Below, one piece after another: positions 17,871 through 25,850 of a stretch of DNA of 64,000 nucleotides (the stretch's first letter is position 1; the number at the start of each line of letters is the position of its first letter). Below the pieces are notes generated by a model. It did not search any database, was not told the origin of the DNA, and saw only the letters and a list, made by a program, of their open reading frames with translations. The stretch is taken from contig NZ_JAOTIF010000009.1 in assembly GCF_025628885.1 (NCBI RefSeq), forward strand, positions 1 through 64,000, written 5' to 3'. The position numbers and the translations under genes were made by a program. The stretch is from Paraflavisolibacter caeni. GTDB taxonomy: Bacteria > Bacteroidota > Bacteroidia > Chitinophagales > Chitinophagaceae.

Positions 17871-17899
17871 AAAAAGGTAGCCTGCCTTTGAGACTACCC
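17871..17899 (-). terminator. Orphan minus-strand terminator-like hairpin
   Basis: On the minus strand ggtag and ctacc arms (with a bulge) are followed by tttttt. No minus-strand gene precedes it before 18.5 kb. A TATGTTTG element (minus strand, 17997-17990) lies about 120 nt upstream of its end, so a short RNA is possible. The remaining gap 17735-18209 shows no credible coding sequence. Confidence 0.35.
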
Positions 17900-18209
17900 T
17901 TGTCGTCAACACCACACAACAACCTATCTGCACAAAAAAATTACTATTATTTTGTCCATTAATTGCATGCCCAATTATATTCAATAATCCAAACATAGTG
18001 CCTGACTTTCCAGGTTGCACACAGCCCATTTATAGCTTGAAAAAAATAGCCACGAAAAGAAAATTGTAGATAATTCTGAACTCAACAGTAATAAGATGAG
18101 GAGAAGTTTCTACCATATTAATCAATAAAAACGCCCCTATTAGCTTCAAGAGGGAAAGCATATCCTGGTGGCACCTCGTTTGTCCTACTCCTTATTCAAT
18201 ATAGTGCCG

Positions 18210-18452
18210 ATGAACCTGCAGCAATTCAAAGCAATGAGTGAGGAAACACAGCACAGGCACCTTCTTCTTAATGGATCTTGTATAGCGGATAGAAAATCAG
18301 GTGTATCACATGTACTATTATTTCAATTACATGGTTTTTACGTCGAAGTATTTTTTAATGAAGATGGGGATGAAGTAGTAGATACCAGGAGTTTTGAAGA
18401 TCTGGATCAATTAGAACCTTATTTAACACAAATAAACCTCAACGGGATATAA
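18210..18452 (+). CDS. Small uncharacterised protein
   Basis: Eighty residues from ATG 18210 (MNLQQFKAMSEETQ). A GTG at 18168 would add 14 residues but the conserved-looking N-terminus begins at the ATG. It is acidic and soluble, with an alternating pattern in the middle (HVLLFQLHGFYVEVFFNEDGD) suggesting a small beta-sheet, and a C-terminal helix (LEPYLTQINL). It resembles short uncharacterised proteins that are common in Chitinophagaceae; no function is known. It ends at a 23-bp perfect hairpin shared with the convergent DUF2807 gene, which supports it being a real gene. Confidence 0.65.
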   Translation: MNLQQFKAMSEETQHRHLLLNGSCIADRKSGVSHVLLFQLHGFYVEVFFNEDGDEVVDTRSFEDLDQLEPYLTQINLNGI

Positions 18453-18466
18453 TAACCTACTGCTAA

Positions 18467-18520
18467 AATAACATAAGCGACCATTAATAATAGTTAGTAT
18501 TAATGGTCGCTTATGTTATT
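18467..18520. terminator. Bidirectional terminator, 23-bp perfect stem
   Basis: Arms 18467-18489 and 18498-18520 are exact reverse complements around an 8-nt loop. It lies between the convergent 80-aa gene (stop 18452) and DUF2807 gene (stop 18534). There is no strong T-run on either strand, but position and strength suggest a shared transcription stop or RNA end protector. Confidence 0.6.
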
Positions 18521-18533
18521 GGTTTCCTTTCAA

Positions 18534-19250
18534 TCAGCCATCCTGCCTGCTGATATTGCTGGAACCACTGGTTTTAATATCCTTGATCATGCCTGCGCCT
18601 TTATAATAAATATTGCTGGCTCCGCTTAAGTTTGCAGAAAGTTCTTTTTCTACAGTGATACGCACATTGCAGGCTCCGCTAGCCTTAATATTGCAAGTCC
18701 TTACCGTAAAATCATATGCTTTTACATTGCTGGCTCCACTGGCATCTAAATTAAACTCACCGGCAGAACCATCTATTTTAAGATCAGAAGCACCGCTTAA
18801 ATCAGTATCTAAAGCTCCATTGACCATTAATTTACCCGACAGGTCACTGGCGCCGGAAAGAGAGAGCTTCAATTTGGATACAGAAAGTGTTCCTTCAATA
18901 TTGATATCTGAAGCACCACCAGCCTTAAGTTCATCTAAACTCTTTACTGAAATATAGGCTTTGAGCTTTCTGTTCTTCATCCAGGAACCTTTCTCATTCT
19001 TAACGTCAATCCTCAATATACCATTAACCACTTCTGTGGTAATATAAGGGACAAATTTTTTATCGTTAGCGCTTACAACAACTCTCTCCTCATTTCCCTG
19101 GGTAAGTATGACATCAAAAGCGTCTGAAAGATGAATCCCATGGAAAGAGGCCACATTTCGCACCTCTGCATTGGGGTCGTTTATAGTCTTTTGAGCGGCT
19201 GCAATAAAAACAATAAAGTATAGAAATAAAGCTGCAATAAACTTTTTCAT
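18534..19250 (-). CDS. DUF2807 (GIN domain) secreted protein
   Basis: Of 238 residues from ATG 19250, residues 1-20 form a signal peptide (MKKFIAALFLYFIVFIAAAQ). The rest is a repetitive beta-solenoid. The recurrent G-A-S/C-N/D-L motif (LSGASDLSG, ASGASNVKA, LSGASNIYY) is typical of the head GIN domain, family DUF2807, common in Bacteroidota. Family members are exported to the periplasm or outer surface; a putative autotransporter-adhesin label exists, but function is not proven. The upstream TTG would add only a hydrophilic extension in front of the signal peptide and is rejected. Confidence 0.85.
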   Translation of the reverse strand: MKKFIAALFLYFIVFIAAAQKTINDPNAEVRNVASFHGIHLSDAFDVILTQGNEERVVVSANDKKFVPYITTEVVNGILRIDVKNEKGSWMKNRKLKAYISVKSLDELKAGGASDINIEGTLSVSKLKLSLSGASDLSGKLMVNGALDTDLSGASDLKIDGSAGEFNLDASGASNVKAYDFTVRTCNIKASGACNVRITVEKELSANLSGASNIYYKGAGMIKDIKTSGSSNISRQDG

Positions 19251-19318
19251 ATGCTGGTTTTCTTTGTTCAACGTGTAGTAGTGTAAAAGGTTACAGTAAT
19301 CCCCAAAAAAGTTTTATG

Positions 19319-19326
19319 TATCTTTG
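19319..19326 (+). promoter_or_regulatory. Promoter -7 element upstream of the TPP riboswitch
   Basis: TATCTTTG matches TAnnTTTG exactly and lies 26 nt before the conserved riboswitch core. A clear -33 TTG at the expected distance is absent. Confidence 0.5.
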
Positions 19327-19351
19327 CGGCGCTAAAATTAGTTTTTCAGCG

Positions 19352-19440
19352 TTTCCCGGGGTGTTTTCCGCTTTTGGCGGTGAGACTGAGATCATACCCG
19401 TAGAACCTGATCAGGGTAATGCCTGCGCAGGGAGGAACTC
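19352..19440 (+). promoter_or_regulatory. Thiamin pyrophosphate (TPP) riboswitch
   Basis: The conserved THI-box segments appear in order: cggggtg (19358-19364), a small variable stem, gtgagactgagat (19380-19392), acccg, then gaacctgatcagggtaatgc (19403-19422) and cgcagggagg (19426-19435). These build the pyrimidine- and pyrophosphate-sensor arms of the TPP aptamer. It sits 46 nt before a TonB-dependent receptor. Control is most likely at translation or transcription of that receptor, repressing uptake when TPP is plentiful. An expression-platform terminator was not obvious. Confidence 0.95.
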
Positions 19441-19485
19441 CTCTCCCGTTGCATTTCCCTTTCATTTATTAAACCAAAATAAAAA

Positions 19486-21636
19486 ATGAAAAGGATTGCT
19501 CTTTTTTCTTTCATGCTTTTTGCAAGTAACGCCTGGTCGCAAAGCATAAACCATGACACAACAGAACTAATGGCAATAGAAGTCCGGGCAACTAGAGCTG
19601 GCAGTTTGGCTCCGTTTACCAAAACGAATCTGTACAAGGATGCTATTGAAAAACAAAACCTCGGACAGGATTTACCATTTCTTCTAAATCAGACCCCCTC
19701 TGTTGTAGTAAATTCAGATGCAGGAAATGGCGTCGGGTATACTGGTATAAGAATAAGAGGCACAGACGCCACACGGATTAATGTCACCTTAAATGGTATT
19801 CCGTACAACGATGCAGAAAGCCAGGGTACCTTTTTTGTTGACCTGCCGGATTTTGCATCTTCCTTAAACAGTATACAAATCCAAAGAGGTGTTGGTACTT
19901 CATCCAATGGAGCAGGCGCATTCGGTGCAACACTCAATTTAAGCACCAATGAGTTAATGACTAAACCTTATGGTGAGTTCAATAACAGCTATGGTTCTTT
20001 CAACACATGGAAGAATACCGTCAAAGTAGGTACCGGACTTATTGGGGGTCATTTTACAACAGATTTGCGTTTGTCCAATATCACAAGTGATGGTTATATT
20101 GACAGGGCTAGTAGCAATCTGAAATCATACTTTTTAAGTTCAGCATATACAAGTGATAAAACAACCTTCAGGTTAAATATTTTCTCAGGAAAGGAAAAGA
20201 CTTACCAGGCATGGTATGGAGTTACTGAAGCGGATCTGAAAACCAACCGTACAATAAATTATGCTGGCATGGAAAAACCTAGCTCTCCTTATGAAAATGA
20301 AACAGATAATTACAAACAGGATCACTACCAGTTTTTTTATACCCAGCACATCAACAATAATCTAACTTTCAACACTGGCCTGTTCTATGTAAAAGGAAAA
20401 GGTTATTACGAGCAATACAAAGCGGATCAAGCTTATGTAGATTATGGAATGCCCAACCAAGTAAAGGGAACCGAAACGATTACTGCTTCTGATATGATCA
20501 GGCAATTATGGCTGGACAACGACTATTATGGTGATGTGTTTTCTCTTTTGTACGAGGCAGGCAAAACTCAATTCACTTTTGGCGGCGCATTCACCAAATA
20601 TGTTGGCAATCATTATGGAGATGTGATCTGGGCAAAGGAAGGTATGAGCGATCCCAAACACCGCTGGTACGATCTGAATGCCTGGAAAAATGATGCCTCC
20701 ACCTATGCCAAATGGCAACAAATGATTATTCCCAACTTGCAGGTTTATGCTGATCTGCAATACAGGAGAGTACGTTACCGCATTGACGGATTCCGTGATA
20801 ATCCAACATTACGTATCAATAACACCTACAATTTTTTCAATCCTAAAGCCGGTATCAGTTATCAATTAAATGATGTACTGGCCTATGCATCCTACAGCAT
20901 ATCCCAAAAAGAGCCTAATCGCGATGACTTTGAAGCAGGAATGACACAACAACCAAAGCCGGAAAAACTTCACGATATAGAATTAGGGGTAGAAAAAAGG
21001 AATGAATATTATAGCCTTGGCGCAACCTTATACTATATGAAGTATAAGGATCAACTGGTGCTTACAGGAAAGATCAATGATGTAGGTGCTTACACAAGAA
21101 CTAATATCGACAATAGCTATAGAACAGGTATTGAATTACAAGCCAGTGCTAATATTTCCGATTGGCTCCAACTTTCAGGAAACCTGGCTATTAGCAAGAA
21201 TAAAGTTTTGGACTTCACTGAATATATTGATGATTATGATAACGGAGATCAAAAACTAAACACATATTCAAAAACAGATATTGCCTTTTCACCTAATACG
21301 ATCGCTGGCGCTACAGTAAAATTAATTCCATTGAAAAGCCTGGAAATTGACCTTTTAAGTAAATATGTTGGCAAGCAATACCTGGACAACACGAGCAACG
21401 AAAAAAGAAAGTTGGATCAATATTTTACAGAAGATGTAAGAGCGAGTTATTCATTCGGACATAAACTCTTTAAAGATATCAGCATTATTGCCCAGGTGAA
21501 TAATTTATTCAATAAAAAATATGAACCGAACGGCTATACCTTTAGTTATTATTACAATAAAGAACTAGTTACAGAAAACTACTATTTCCCCATGGCAGGC
21601 ACTAACTTGACATTTGGAGTGAATATAAAATTCTAA
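19486..21636 (+). CDS. TonB-dependent outer membrane receptor, probable thiamin uptake
   Basis: Of 716 residues, the first 19 (ending NAWSQS) are a signal peptide. The plug domain (about 45-160) includes GVGYTGIRIRGTDATRINVT and PYNDAESQGTFF. The C-terminal ~550 residues form a 22-strand barrel pattern ending in Phe (LTFGVNIKF). There is no N-terminal carboxypeptidase-like domain, so it is the short, vitamin- or siderophore-type receptor and not a SusC. Because a TPP riboswitch lies directly upstream, the substrate is most likely thiamin or a derivative, as proposed for TPP-regulated outer membrane receptors in this phylum. No thiamin biosynthesis gene or inner membrane transporter is adjacent. 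Confidence 0.9.
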   Translation: MKRIALFSFMLFASNAWSQSINHDTTELMAIEVRATRAGSLAPFTKTNLYKDAIEKQNLGQDLPFLLNQTPSVVVNSDAGNGVGYTGIRIRGTDATRINVTLNGIPYNDAESQGTFFVDLPDFASSLNSIQIQRGVGTSSNGAGAFGATLNLSTNELMTKPYGEFNNSYGSFNTWKNTVKVGTGLIGGHFTTDLRLSNITSDGYIDRASSNLKSYFLSSAYTSDKTTFRLNIFSGKEKTYQAWYGVTEADLKTNRTINYAGMEKPSSPYENETDNYKQDHYQFFYTQHINNNLTFNTGLFYVKGKGYYEQYKADQAYVDYGMPNQVKGTETITASDMIRQLWLDNDYYGDVFSLLYEAGKTQFTFGGAFTKYVGNHYGDVIWAKEGMSDPKHRWYDLNAWKNDASTYAKWQQMIIPNLQVYADLQYRRVRYRIDGFRDNPTLRINNTYNFFNPKAGISYQLNDVLAYASYSISQKEPNRDDFEAGMTQQPKPEKLHDIELGVEKRNEYYSLGATLYYMKYKDQLVLTGKINDVGAYTRTNIDNSYRTGIELQASANISDWLQLSGNLAISKNKVLDFTEYIDDYDNGDQKLNTYSKTDIAFSPNTIAGATVKLIPLKSLEIDLLSKYVGKQYLDNTSNEKRKLDQYFTEDVRASYSFGHKLFKDISIIAQVNNLFNKKYEPNGYTFSYYYNKELVTENYYFPMAGTNLTFGVNIKF

Positions 21637-21658
21637 GCTGCACTACTGATTTCTGAAC

Positions 21659-21688
21659 AAAAAAGCTGGCTTAATGCCAGCTTTTTTT
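21659..21688. terminator. Bidirectional terminator
   Basis: aaaaagctggc/gccagctttttt around ttaat, placed between the convergent receptor and rhodanese genes. It overlaps the stop codon of the rhodanese gene by two bases. Confidence 0.85.
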
Positions 21689-22010
21689 ATGCTTTACTTT
21701 CTTCTGCTTTATACTTCTCCAGCCATGCCAGGATGCCTCCCTCCAGATTATAGGTTTCTTTAAAACCCATTTGATCCAACACCAGGCAAGCCAGCATACT
21801 TCGGCGACCACTACGGCAATACACGATCACTTCTTCGTCTTTCCAGTCTTCCAGTTCATCAACCTGCATGGTTTGCACTTTACCAAGTGGCACAAGGCGA
21901 CCGCCAATATTTACTTCAGCATATTCCTGTGGCTCTCGCACATCTAACAGGTTTATCCTTTCGCCTCTGTCCATTTTTTGTTTTAATTCATCAACAGTAA
22001 TTGTTTTCAT
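21687..22010 (-). CDS. Rhodanese-like domain protein
   Basis: One rhodanese domain of 107 residues. The active-site loop CRSGRRS (about 71-77) carries the catalytic Cys with two Arg, and LLDVREPQEY (about 19-28) is the N-terminal CH2A-like motif. No signal peptide, so cytoplasmic. Rhodaneses move sulfane sulfur; the physiological acceptor is unknown. It is third in a minus-strand series ddl-PASTA-rhodanese but the 110-bp gap from the PASTA gene makes co-transcription uncertain. Confidence 0.9.
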   Translation of the reverse strand: MKTITVDELKQKMDRGERINLLDVREPQEYAEVNIGGRLVPLGKVQTMQVDELEDWKDEEVIVYCRSGRRSMLACLVLDQMGFKETYNLEGGILAWLEKYKAEESKA

Positions 22011-22120
22011 TTTTAATATTTTGATGGATGTAATGTTATTTATTAAAGATAGCTGTGTAAAATATTCTGATCAAAAATAATAACAAAGTAATAAGTGGAA
22101 CATTTCCAATCGTCACCTTG

Positions 22121-22942
22121 TTATGGCTCTGGCTGCGGTGGTGGCTGTGGGATTTTGGTCGAGTCGACTACCGGCTTTTCTACACTTAACCAAATATCCA
22201 TCATTTGCCCTGGCCGTATCCTGAATTGCAATCCTTGAGCAGTTTTGGGTTCAGGAGTTTGGCGGTATACAAATGCTGCTGCTGTATCCCTTACTGCTGG
22301 ATCAGGAATCACAGAACCCAAAATTAATCCTTGTGCATCTAATAGAATTTTAGCCTCGCCATACGTAAGTCCTATAAGCTTGGGAACAGCCATATCTGTA
22401 TTTCCAATGCCACCTCCTATAACCAGTGAAATGGGCGACCCCATTTTTACTTTAGTGCCAGGAGTAATGTCATTTCCATTATATATCTGCTCAAGTACAG
22501 AATTCTTTGCAAAGTCCGGTTTGAAAGTAGTATCTCCAAGCTTCAATCCCATATTGGATAATACCATTTCAGCATTGCGGAAAGAATAACCTATTAGATT
22601 GGGCATCTCAACATCCGGTGGCACGGTACGGTTAACTGTCACATAAACAGTACGGTTAACTTTTACTACAGCATCGGCTTCCGGAACTTGTTTTACGACG
22701 ATACCAGGCTTAAGGGTATCGTTATAAATAGAGTCCTGGATCACAAGCTCAAAATTATGTTCATCCAGGAGATTACGTACTTCCTCTACGGTTTTGCCTG
22801 TAACAGCAGGAACCGTTTTTGCTTCTCCATGATGGGTTATCCAGTTTAATGAAAGCGCAAATAAGAACCATATAAGAACAACCAAGCCAATGCCTAAAAT
22901 AATATTTACCCATAGGGGCTTCCGGGTTATGAGACTAAACAA
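22121..22942 (-). CDS. Membrane-anchored PASTA-domain protein
   Basis: The 273-residue protein has one N-terminal membrane helix (about 13-33) followed by three PASTA domains (about 44-107, 110-180 and 183-255; starts at VPAVTGKTVEE, MPNLIGYSFRN and VPKLIGLTYGE) and a Pro-rich tail. No kinase or transpeptidase domain is attached. PASTA domains bind peptidoglycan fragments or beta-lactams in other bacteria, and position next to ddl fits an envelope role. The start must be TTG at 22942, because a TAA lies two codons upstream and the next ATG falls far inside the second PASTA domain. Confidence 0.9.
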   Translation of the reverse strand: MFSLITRKPLWVNIILGIGLVVLIWFLFALSLNWITHHGEAKTVPAVTGKTVEEVRNLLDEHNFELVIQDSIYNDTLKPGIVVKQVPEADAVVKVNRTVYVTVNRTVPPDVEMPNLIGYSFRNAEMVLSNMGLKLGDTTFKPDFAKNSVLEQIYNGNDITPGTKVKMGSPISLVIGGGIGNTDMAVPKLIGLTYGEAKILLDAQGLILGSVIPDPAVRDTAAAFVYRQTPEPKTAQGLQFRIRPGQMMDIWLSVEKPVVDSTKIPQPPPQPEP

Positions 22943-22998
22943 CGCTTAATATATTTTGAGGTGCAATATAACAAAGATGAGAAGGAGGTTTCAAAGAT

Positions 22999-23985
22999 TT
23001 ACTTGTTTTCCAAAGCATCAAGTACGAGCCAGGTATAGAATGCTTTCAATGACCATCCCTTTGCCCTGACTTGCTGTGGAATAATACTTGCCTCACTCTG
23101 CCCCGGTACAGTATTGATCTCAAGCATGTATGGAGTATCCTGCGCCTCATTATAAATAAAATCAATTCGAACTACTCCATTACAATTAAATACCTGGTAG
23201 ATTTTTGCAGCAGCTTCCTCTATTTTGGCCTTCCAGCCTTCATCAATAACTGCAGGTGTGATCTCTGAAGAGGCTCCATGATATTTGGCTTCGTAATCAA
23301 AGAAGTCTTTCTGGGAAACGACTTCCGTAATAGGAAGCGGGATGATCTCTCCTTCTGATTTAAAAACACCAATTGTAAATTCTCTTCCCTGGATCATTTC
23401 CTCAACCAATACCTGATCATCTTCCTTGAAAGCTTTTTCCAGAGCCTCTTCCAGCTTTCCGGCCTCTGTCACTTTGCTCATTCCTATGCTAGAACCACCA
23501 TTATTGGGTTTTACAAAAACAGGGAGTCGCAACTGGGCAAGTATATCATGAACATTGTAGCCTGTATGATGAAACAAATGAACTGATTTGGCTACTGCAA
23601 TGCCAGCCACAGCTGCAACAGCTGTCGTATATCTCTTATTGAAAGTGAGTGCTGATGTAGCTGCATTGCAGGATGTATAGGGCAATTGAAGCATGTCAAA
23701 ATACCCCTGGAGTTTGCCGTCCTCACCAGGTGTTCCATGCATACCGATAAATACTGCATCAAAATTGACCTCACTTCCATTAGCCTGGATGGAAAAGTCC
23801 TCTTTGTTCACTTTTGTTTTATTTCCATCCTGATCAACATAAAACCAACCTTCCGGATTAATATCGATCGTATAAACATCAAAAATTTCCTTATCTAAAT
23901 TATTGTATATAGTTACTGCCGATTTATAGGAAATAGCAGCCTCACCAGAAAATCCTCCGGTGACCAATGCAATTTTTTTCTTCAT
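22999..23985 (-). CDS. ddl: D-alanine--D-alanine ligase
   Basis: ATP-dependent ligase producing D-Ala-D-Ala for peptidoglycan. It has 328 residues, normal for the family. Motifs are GGFSGEAAIS near the N-terminus (about 10-19), HGTPGEDGKLQG (about 84-95), the ATP-grasp segments VKPNNGGSSIGMSK (about 157-170) and EEMIQGREFTIGV (about 193-205), and the Mg-binding EINTVPGQSEASI (about 291-303). GQSEAS in place of the commoner GFTxxS is a usual Bacteroidota variant as far as I recall. The PASTA gene begins 57 bp downstream, so an operon is likely. Confidence 0.96.
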   Translation of the reverse strand: MKKKIALVTGGFSGEAAISYKSAVTIYNNLDKEIFDVYTIDINPEGWFYVDQDGNKTKVNKEDFSIQANGSEVNFDAVFIGMHGTPGEDGKLQGYFDMLQLPYTSCNAATSALTFNKRYTTAVAAVAGIAVAKSVHLFHHTGYNVHDILAQLRLPVFVKPNNGGSSIGMSKVTEAGKLEEALEKAFKEDDQVLVEEMIQGREFTIGVFKSEGEIIPLPITEVVSQKDFFDYEAKYHGASSEITPAVIDEGWKAKIEEAAAKIYQVFNCNGVVRIDFIYNEAQDTPYMLEINTVPGQSEASIIPQQVRAKGWSLKAFYTWLVLDALENK

Positions 23986-24049
23986 GTTTTCAAAGCTAAG
24001 CTAACAGAATGAAAGTGAAAAAGAGAAAAGAAGGAGGTTATTAAATTAG

Positions 24050-24081
24050 AAAGGTGAAGGCTGTTCATCCTTCACCTTTTT
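24050..24081 (-). terminator. Terminator-like hairpin after ferredoxin gene
   Basis: Perfect 11-bp stem aaaggtgaagg/ccttcaccttt around an 8-nt loop, about 75 bp downstream of the ferredoxin stop codon and between it and the ddl start. The T-tract is better on the plus strand (ctttttac), so it may act in either direction. Confidence 0.55.
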
Positions 24082-24155
24082 ACTACAGGAAATATCACCT
24101 GTTTATTAATGCAGCTCGCACTGCTTTTAGACAGTGTTAAGGTACACCATTCTTT

Positions 24156-24503
24156 TTATATGTGCAACCTTTCTTTTTTAGAAAGAAGCTCTTCAACTGT
24201 TTCCTGGTACATCTCATCGGGAACACAACAATCTACAGGGCAAACTGCTGCACATTGGGGCTCTTCATGAAAGCCCTGGCACTCAGTACACTTACTGGGT
24301 ACTATATAATAAGTATCAACTGCAATAGGAGCATTGCGCTGAGCAGCATCCACTACAGTACCATCAACAAGGGTATAAGAACCCTTAACGGTTGTTCCGT
24401 CAGCAATTGCCCATTCTACGCCACCTTCATAAATAGCATTATTCGGACATTCGGGTTCACAGGCTCCGCAATTGATACATTCATCAGTTATCTTGATTGC
24501 CAT
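24156..24503 (-). CDS. Two-cluster 4Fe-4S ferredoxin
   Basis: The 115-residue electron carrier has two cysteine motifs: [12 protein letters not shown] (about 10-21) and, after a ~45-residue insert, [22 protein letters not shown] (about 73-94). The longer spacing in the second motif is typical of Alvin-type ferredoxins. It is divergent from a LuxC-type acyl-CoA reductase; this ferredoxin-reductase pairing recurs in Bacteroidota to my knowledge, suggesting shared control, though direct electron donation is unproven. ATG at 24503 directly precedes the first motif. Confidence 0.93.
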   Translation of the reverse strand: MAIKITDECINCGACEPECPNNAIYEGGVEWAIADGTTVKGSYTLVDGTVVDAAQRNAPIAVDTYYIVPSKCTECQGFHEEPQCAAVCPVDCCVPDEMYQETVEELLSKKERLHI

Positions 24504-24541
24504 AACTTTAGTTTAATTGAGTGGGAATTATTTTTGTGCGA

Positions 24542-24549
24542 CAAATTTA
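24542..24549 (-). promoter_or_regulatory. Putative ferredoxin promoter -7 element
   Basis: The minus strand reads TAAATTTG, fitting TAnnTTTG, 38 nt before the ferredoxin ATG. The nearest TTG (24574-24572) gives a 22-nt spacer. Confidence 0.4.
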
Positions 24550-24674
24550 ATCTCTGAGGATGAATTGATCTCAAGAAAAATGTTTTACTGGTAATAGATG
24601 TACCTATTTTTTTATTATAAACCACAAATTTCCTATAATACCAGGGTTTATACTTTTATAAACGAACTTTACGC

Positions 24675-25679
24675 ATGAATTTGAATAACAGAAAAGATTT
24701 ATTAATTCGTCTGGGTGCCTACATGACAAATGAAGAGGAAGCCTTACAACAAGTAAAACTGAATGCTTTCCTGGAAAATAATTGGTTTACAACCGAGTTC
24801 ATCAACTTAGCATTGAACAATATCGCAACTAATTTCCTGCAGCCTCTTCAATTGGACAACCTGATTTCAAAATACCATCTGCCTGAAAATGTGGAGCATC
24901 CAAAACGCATAGGCATTGTTATGGCAGGCAATATTCCATTGGTAGGTTTTCATGATTTGCTTTGCGCCTTTCTTAGTGGGCACATTGCTGTTGTAAAGCC
25001 TTCCTCAAAAGACGAAGTTCTGGTTAAGCATTTTATCAATAAATTGATTGAATGGGACAGCCATGTTCAGGAATTGATCCTGGTACAGCATATGCTCAAG
25101 GGCTGTGACGCCTACATAGCTACTGGTAGCAATAATTCCAGCCGGTATTTTGAACACTATTTTAGAAATTACGCCAGTATCATTCGTAAAAACAGGACAT
25201 CGGTTGCGATACTTACAGGCGAAGAAACCAATGAGGAACTCGAAAAGCTGGCAGATGATGTACATCAGTATTTTGGTCTTGGTTGTCGTAATATAACCAA
25301 GCTCTATGTACCTGAAGGGTATGATTTTATTCCCTTATTAGATGCATTTAAAAAGTATGATTACTTCATCAACCATAATAAATACAAGAACAATTACGAC
25401 TACCATCTGGCGGCGCATATCCTGAATCACCGATTTTTTATGTCGAGTGGCAGCACCCTGCTCGTAGAAGACCAATCAATCTTCTCGCCTATTGCCCAAC
25501 TGAATTATGAATTCTACAAGGATCCAATTGCAGTACGGTCAAAACTGAATGGTAATGCATCAATCCAATGCATCGTAGGAAAAAGCGATATTCATTTCGG
25601 AGAAGCCCAATGCCCCGGAATTACCGATTTTGCTGATGGTGTAGATACAATGAAATTCTTAATGGAATTGAACAAATAA
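24675..25679 (+). CDS. Acyl-CoA reductase (LuxC family)
   Basis: This 334-residue protein of the aldehyde dehydrogenase superfamily reduces acyl-CoA or acyl-thioester to aldehyde with NADPH in known LuxC proteins. Visible motifs are IVMAGNIPLVGFHDLL (about 78-93, nucleotide-site region), KPSSKDE (about 107-113), ATGSNNSSRYFEHYF (about 145-159) and GLGCRNITKLYVP (about 194-206), whose Cys197 is the likely acyl-enzyme nucleophile. It is shorter than LuxC of luminous bacteria (about 480), as is usual for Bacteroidota members. No luxD/E or luciferase gene is nearby, so the role is not bioluminescence; fatty aldehyde or other lipid metabolism is likely. Confidence 0.85.
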   Translation: MNLNNRKDLLIRLGAYMTNEEEALQQVKLNAFLENNWFTTEFINLALNNIATNFLQPLQLDNLISKYHLPENVEHPKRIGIVMAGNIPLVGFHDLLCAFLSGHIAVVKPSSKDEVLVKHFINKLIEWDSHVQELILVQHMLKGCDAYIATGSNNSSRYFEHYFRNYASIIRKNRTSVAILTGEETNEELEKLADDVHQYFGLGCRNITKLYVPEGYDFIPLLDAFKKYDYFINHNKYKNNYDYHLAAHILNHRFFMSSGSTLLVEDQSIFSPIAQLNYEFYKDPIAVRSKLNGNASIQCIVGKSDIHFGEAQCPGITDFADGVDTMKFLMELNK

Positions 25680-25850
25680 TCCAAATGATAAATGTCTCTA
25701 TCCCTAACTCCTCATTCAAACTACGAAAACCTTAGTAAATAGTTTGTTAAACTGGAAAAGGGGTAAAGGTTTCAATGAAAACTGTATTTATTTTGTTTGG
25801 TCAAGGCACGCAATTTGACTGACTTATTTAACCACGAAAATTATTAGAAG

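Noticed and set aside
24675-25679. Part of a luminescence (lux) operon
   Set aside because: LuxC-type reductase stands alone with a ferredoxin; no luciferase, transferase or synthetase genes nearby.
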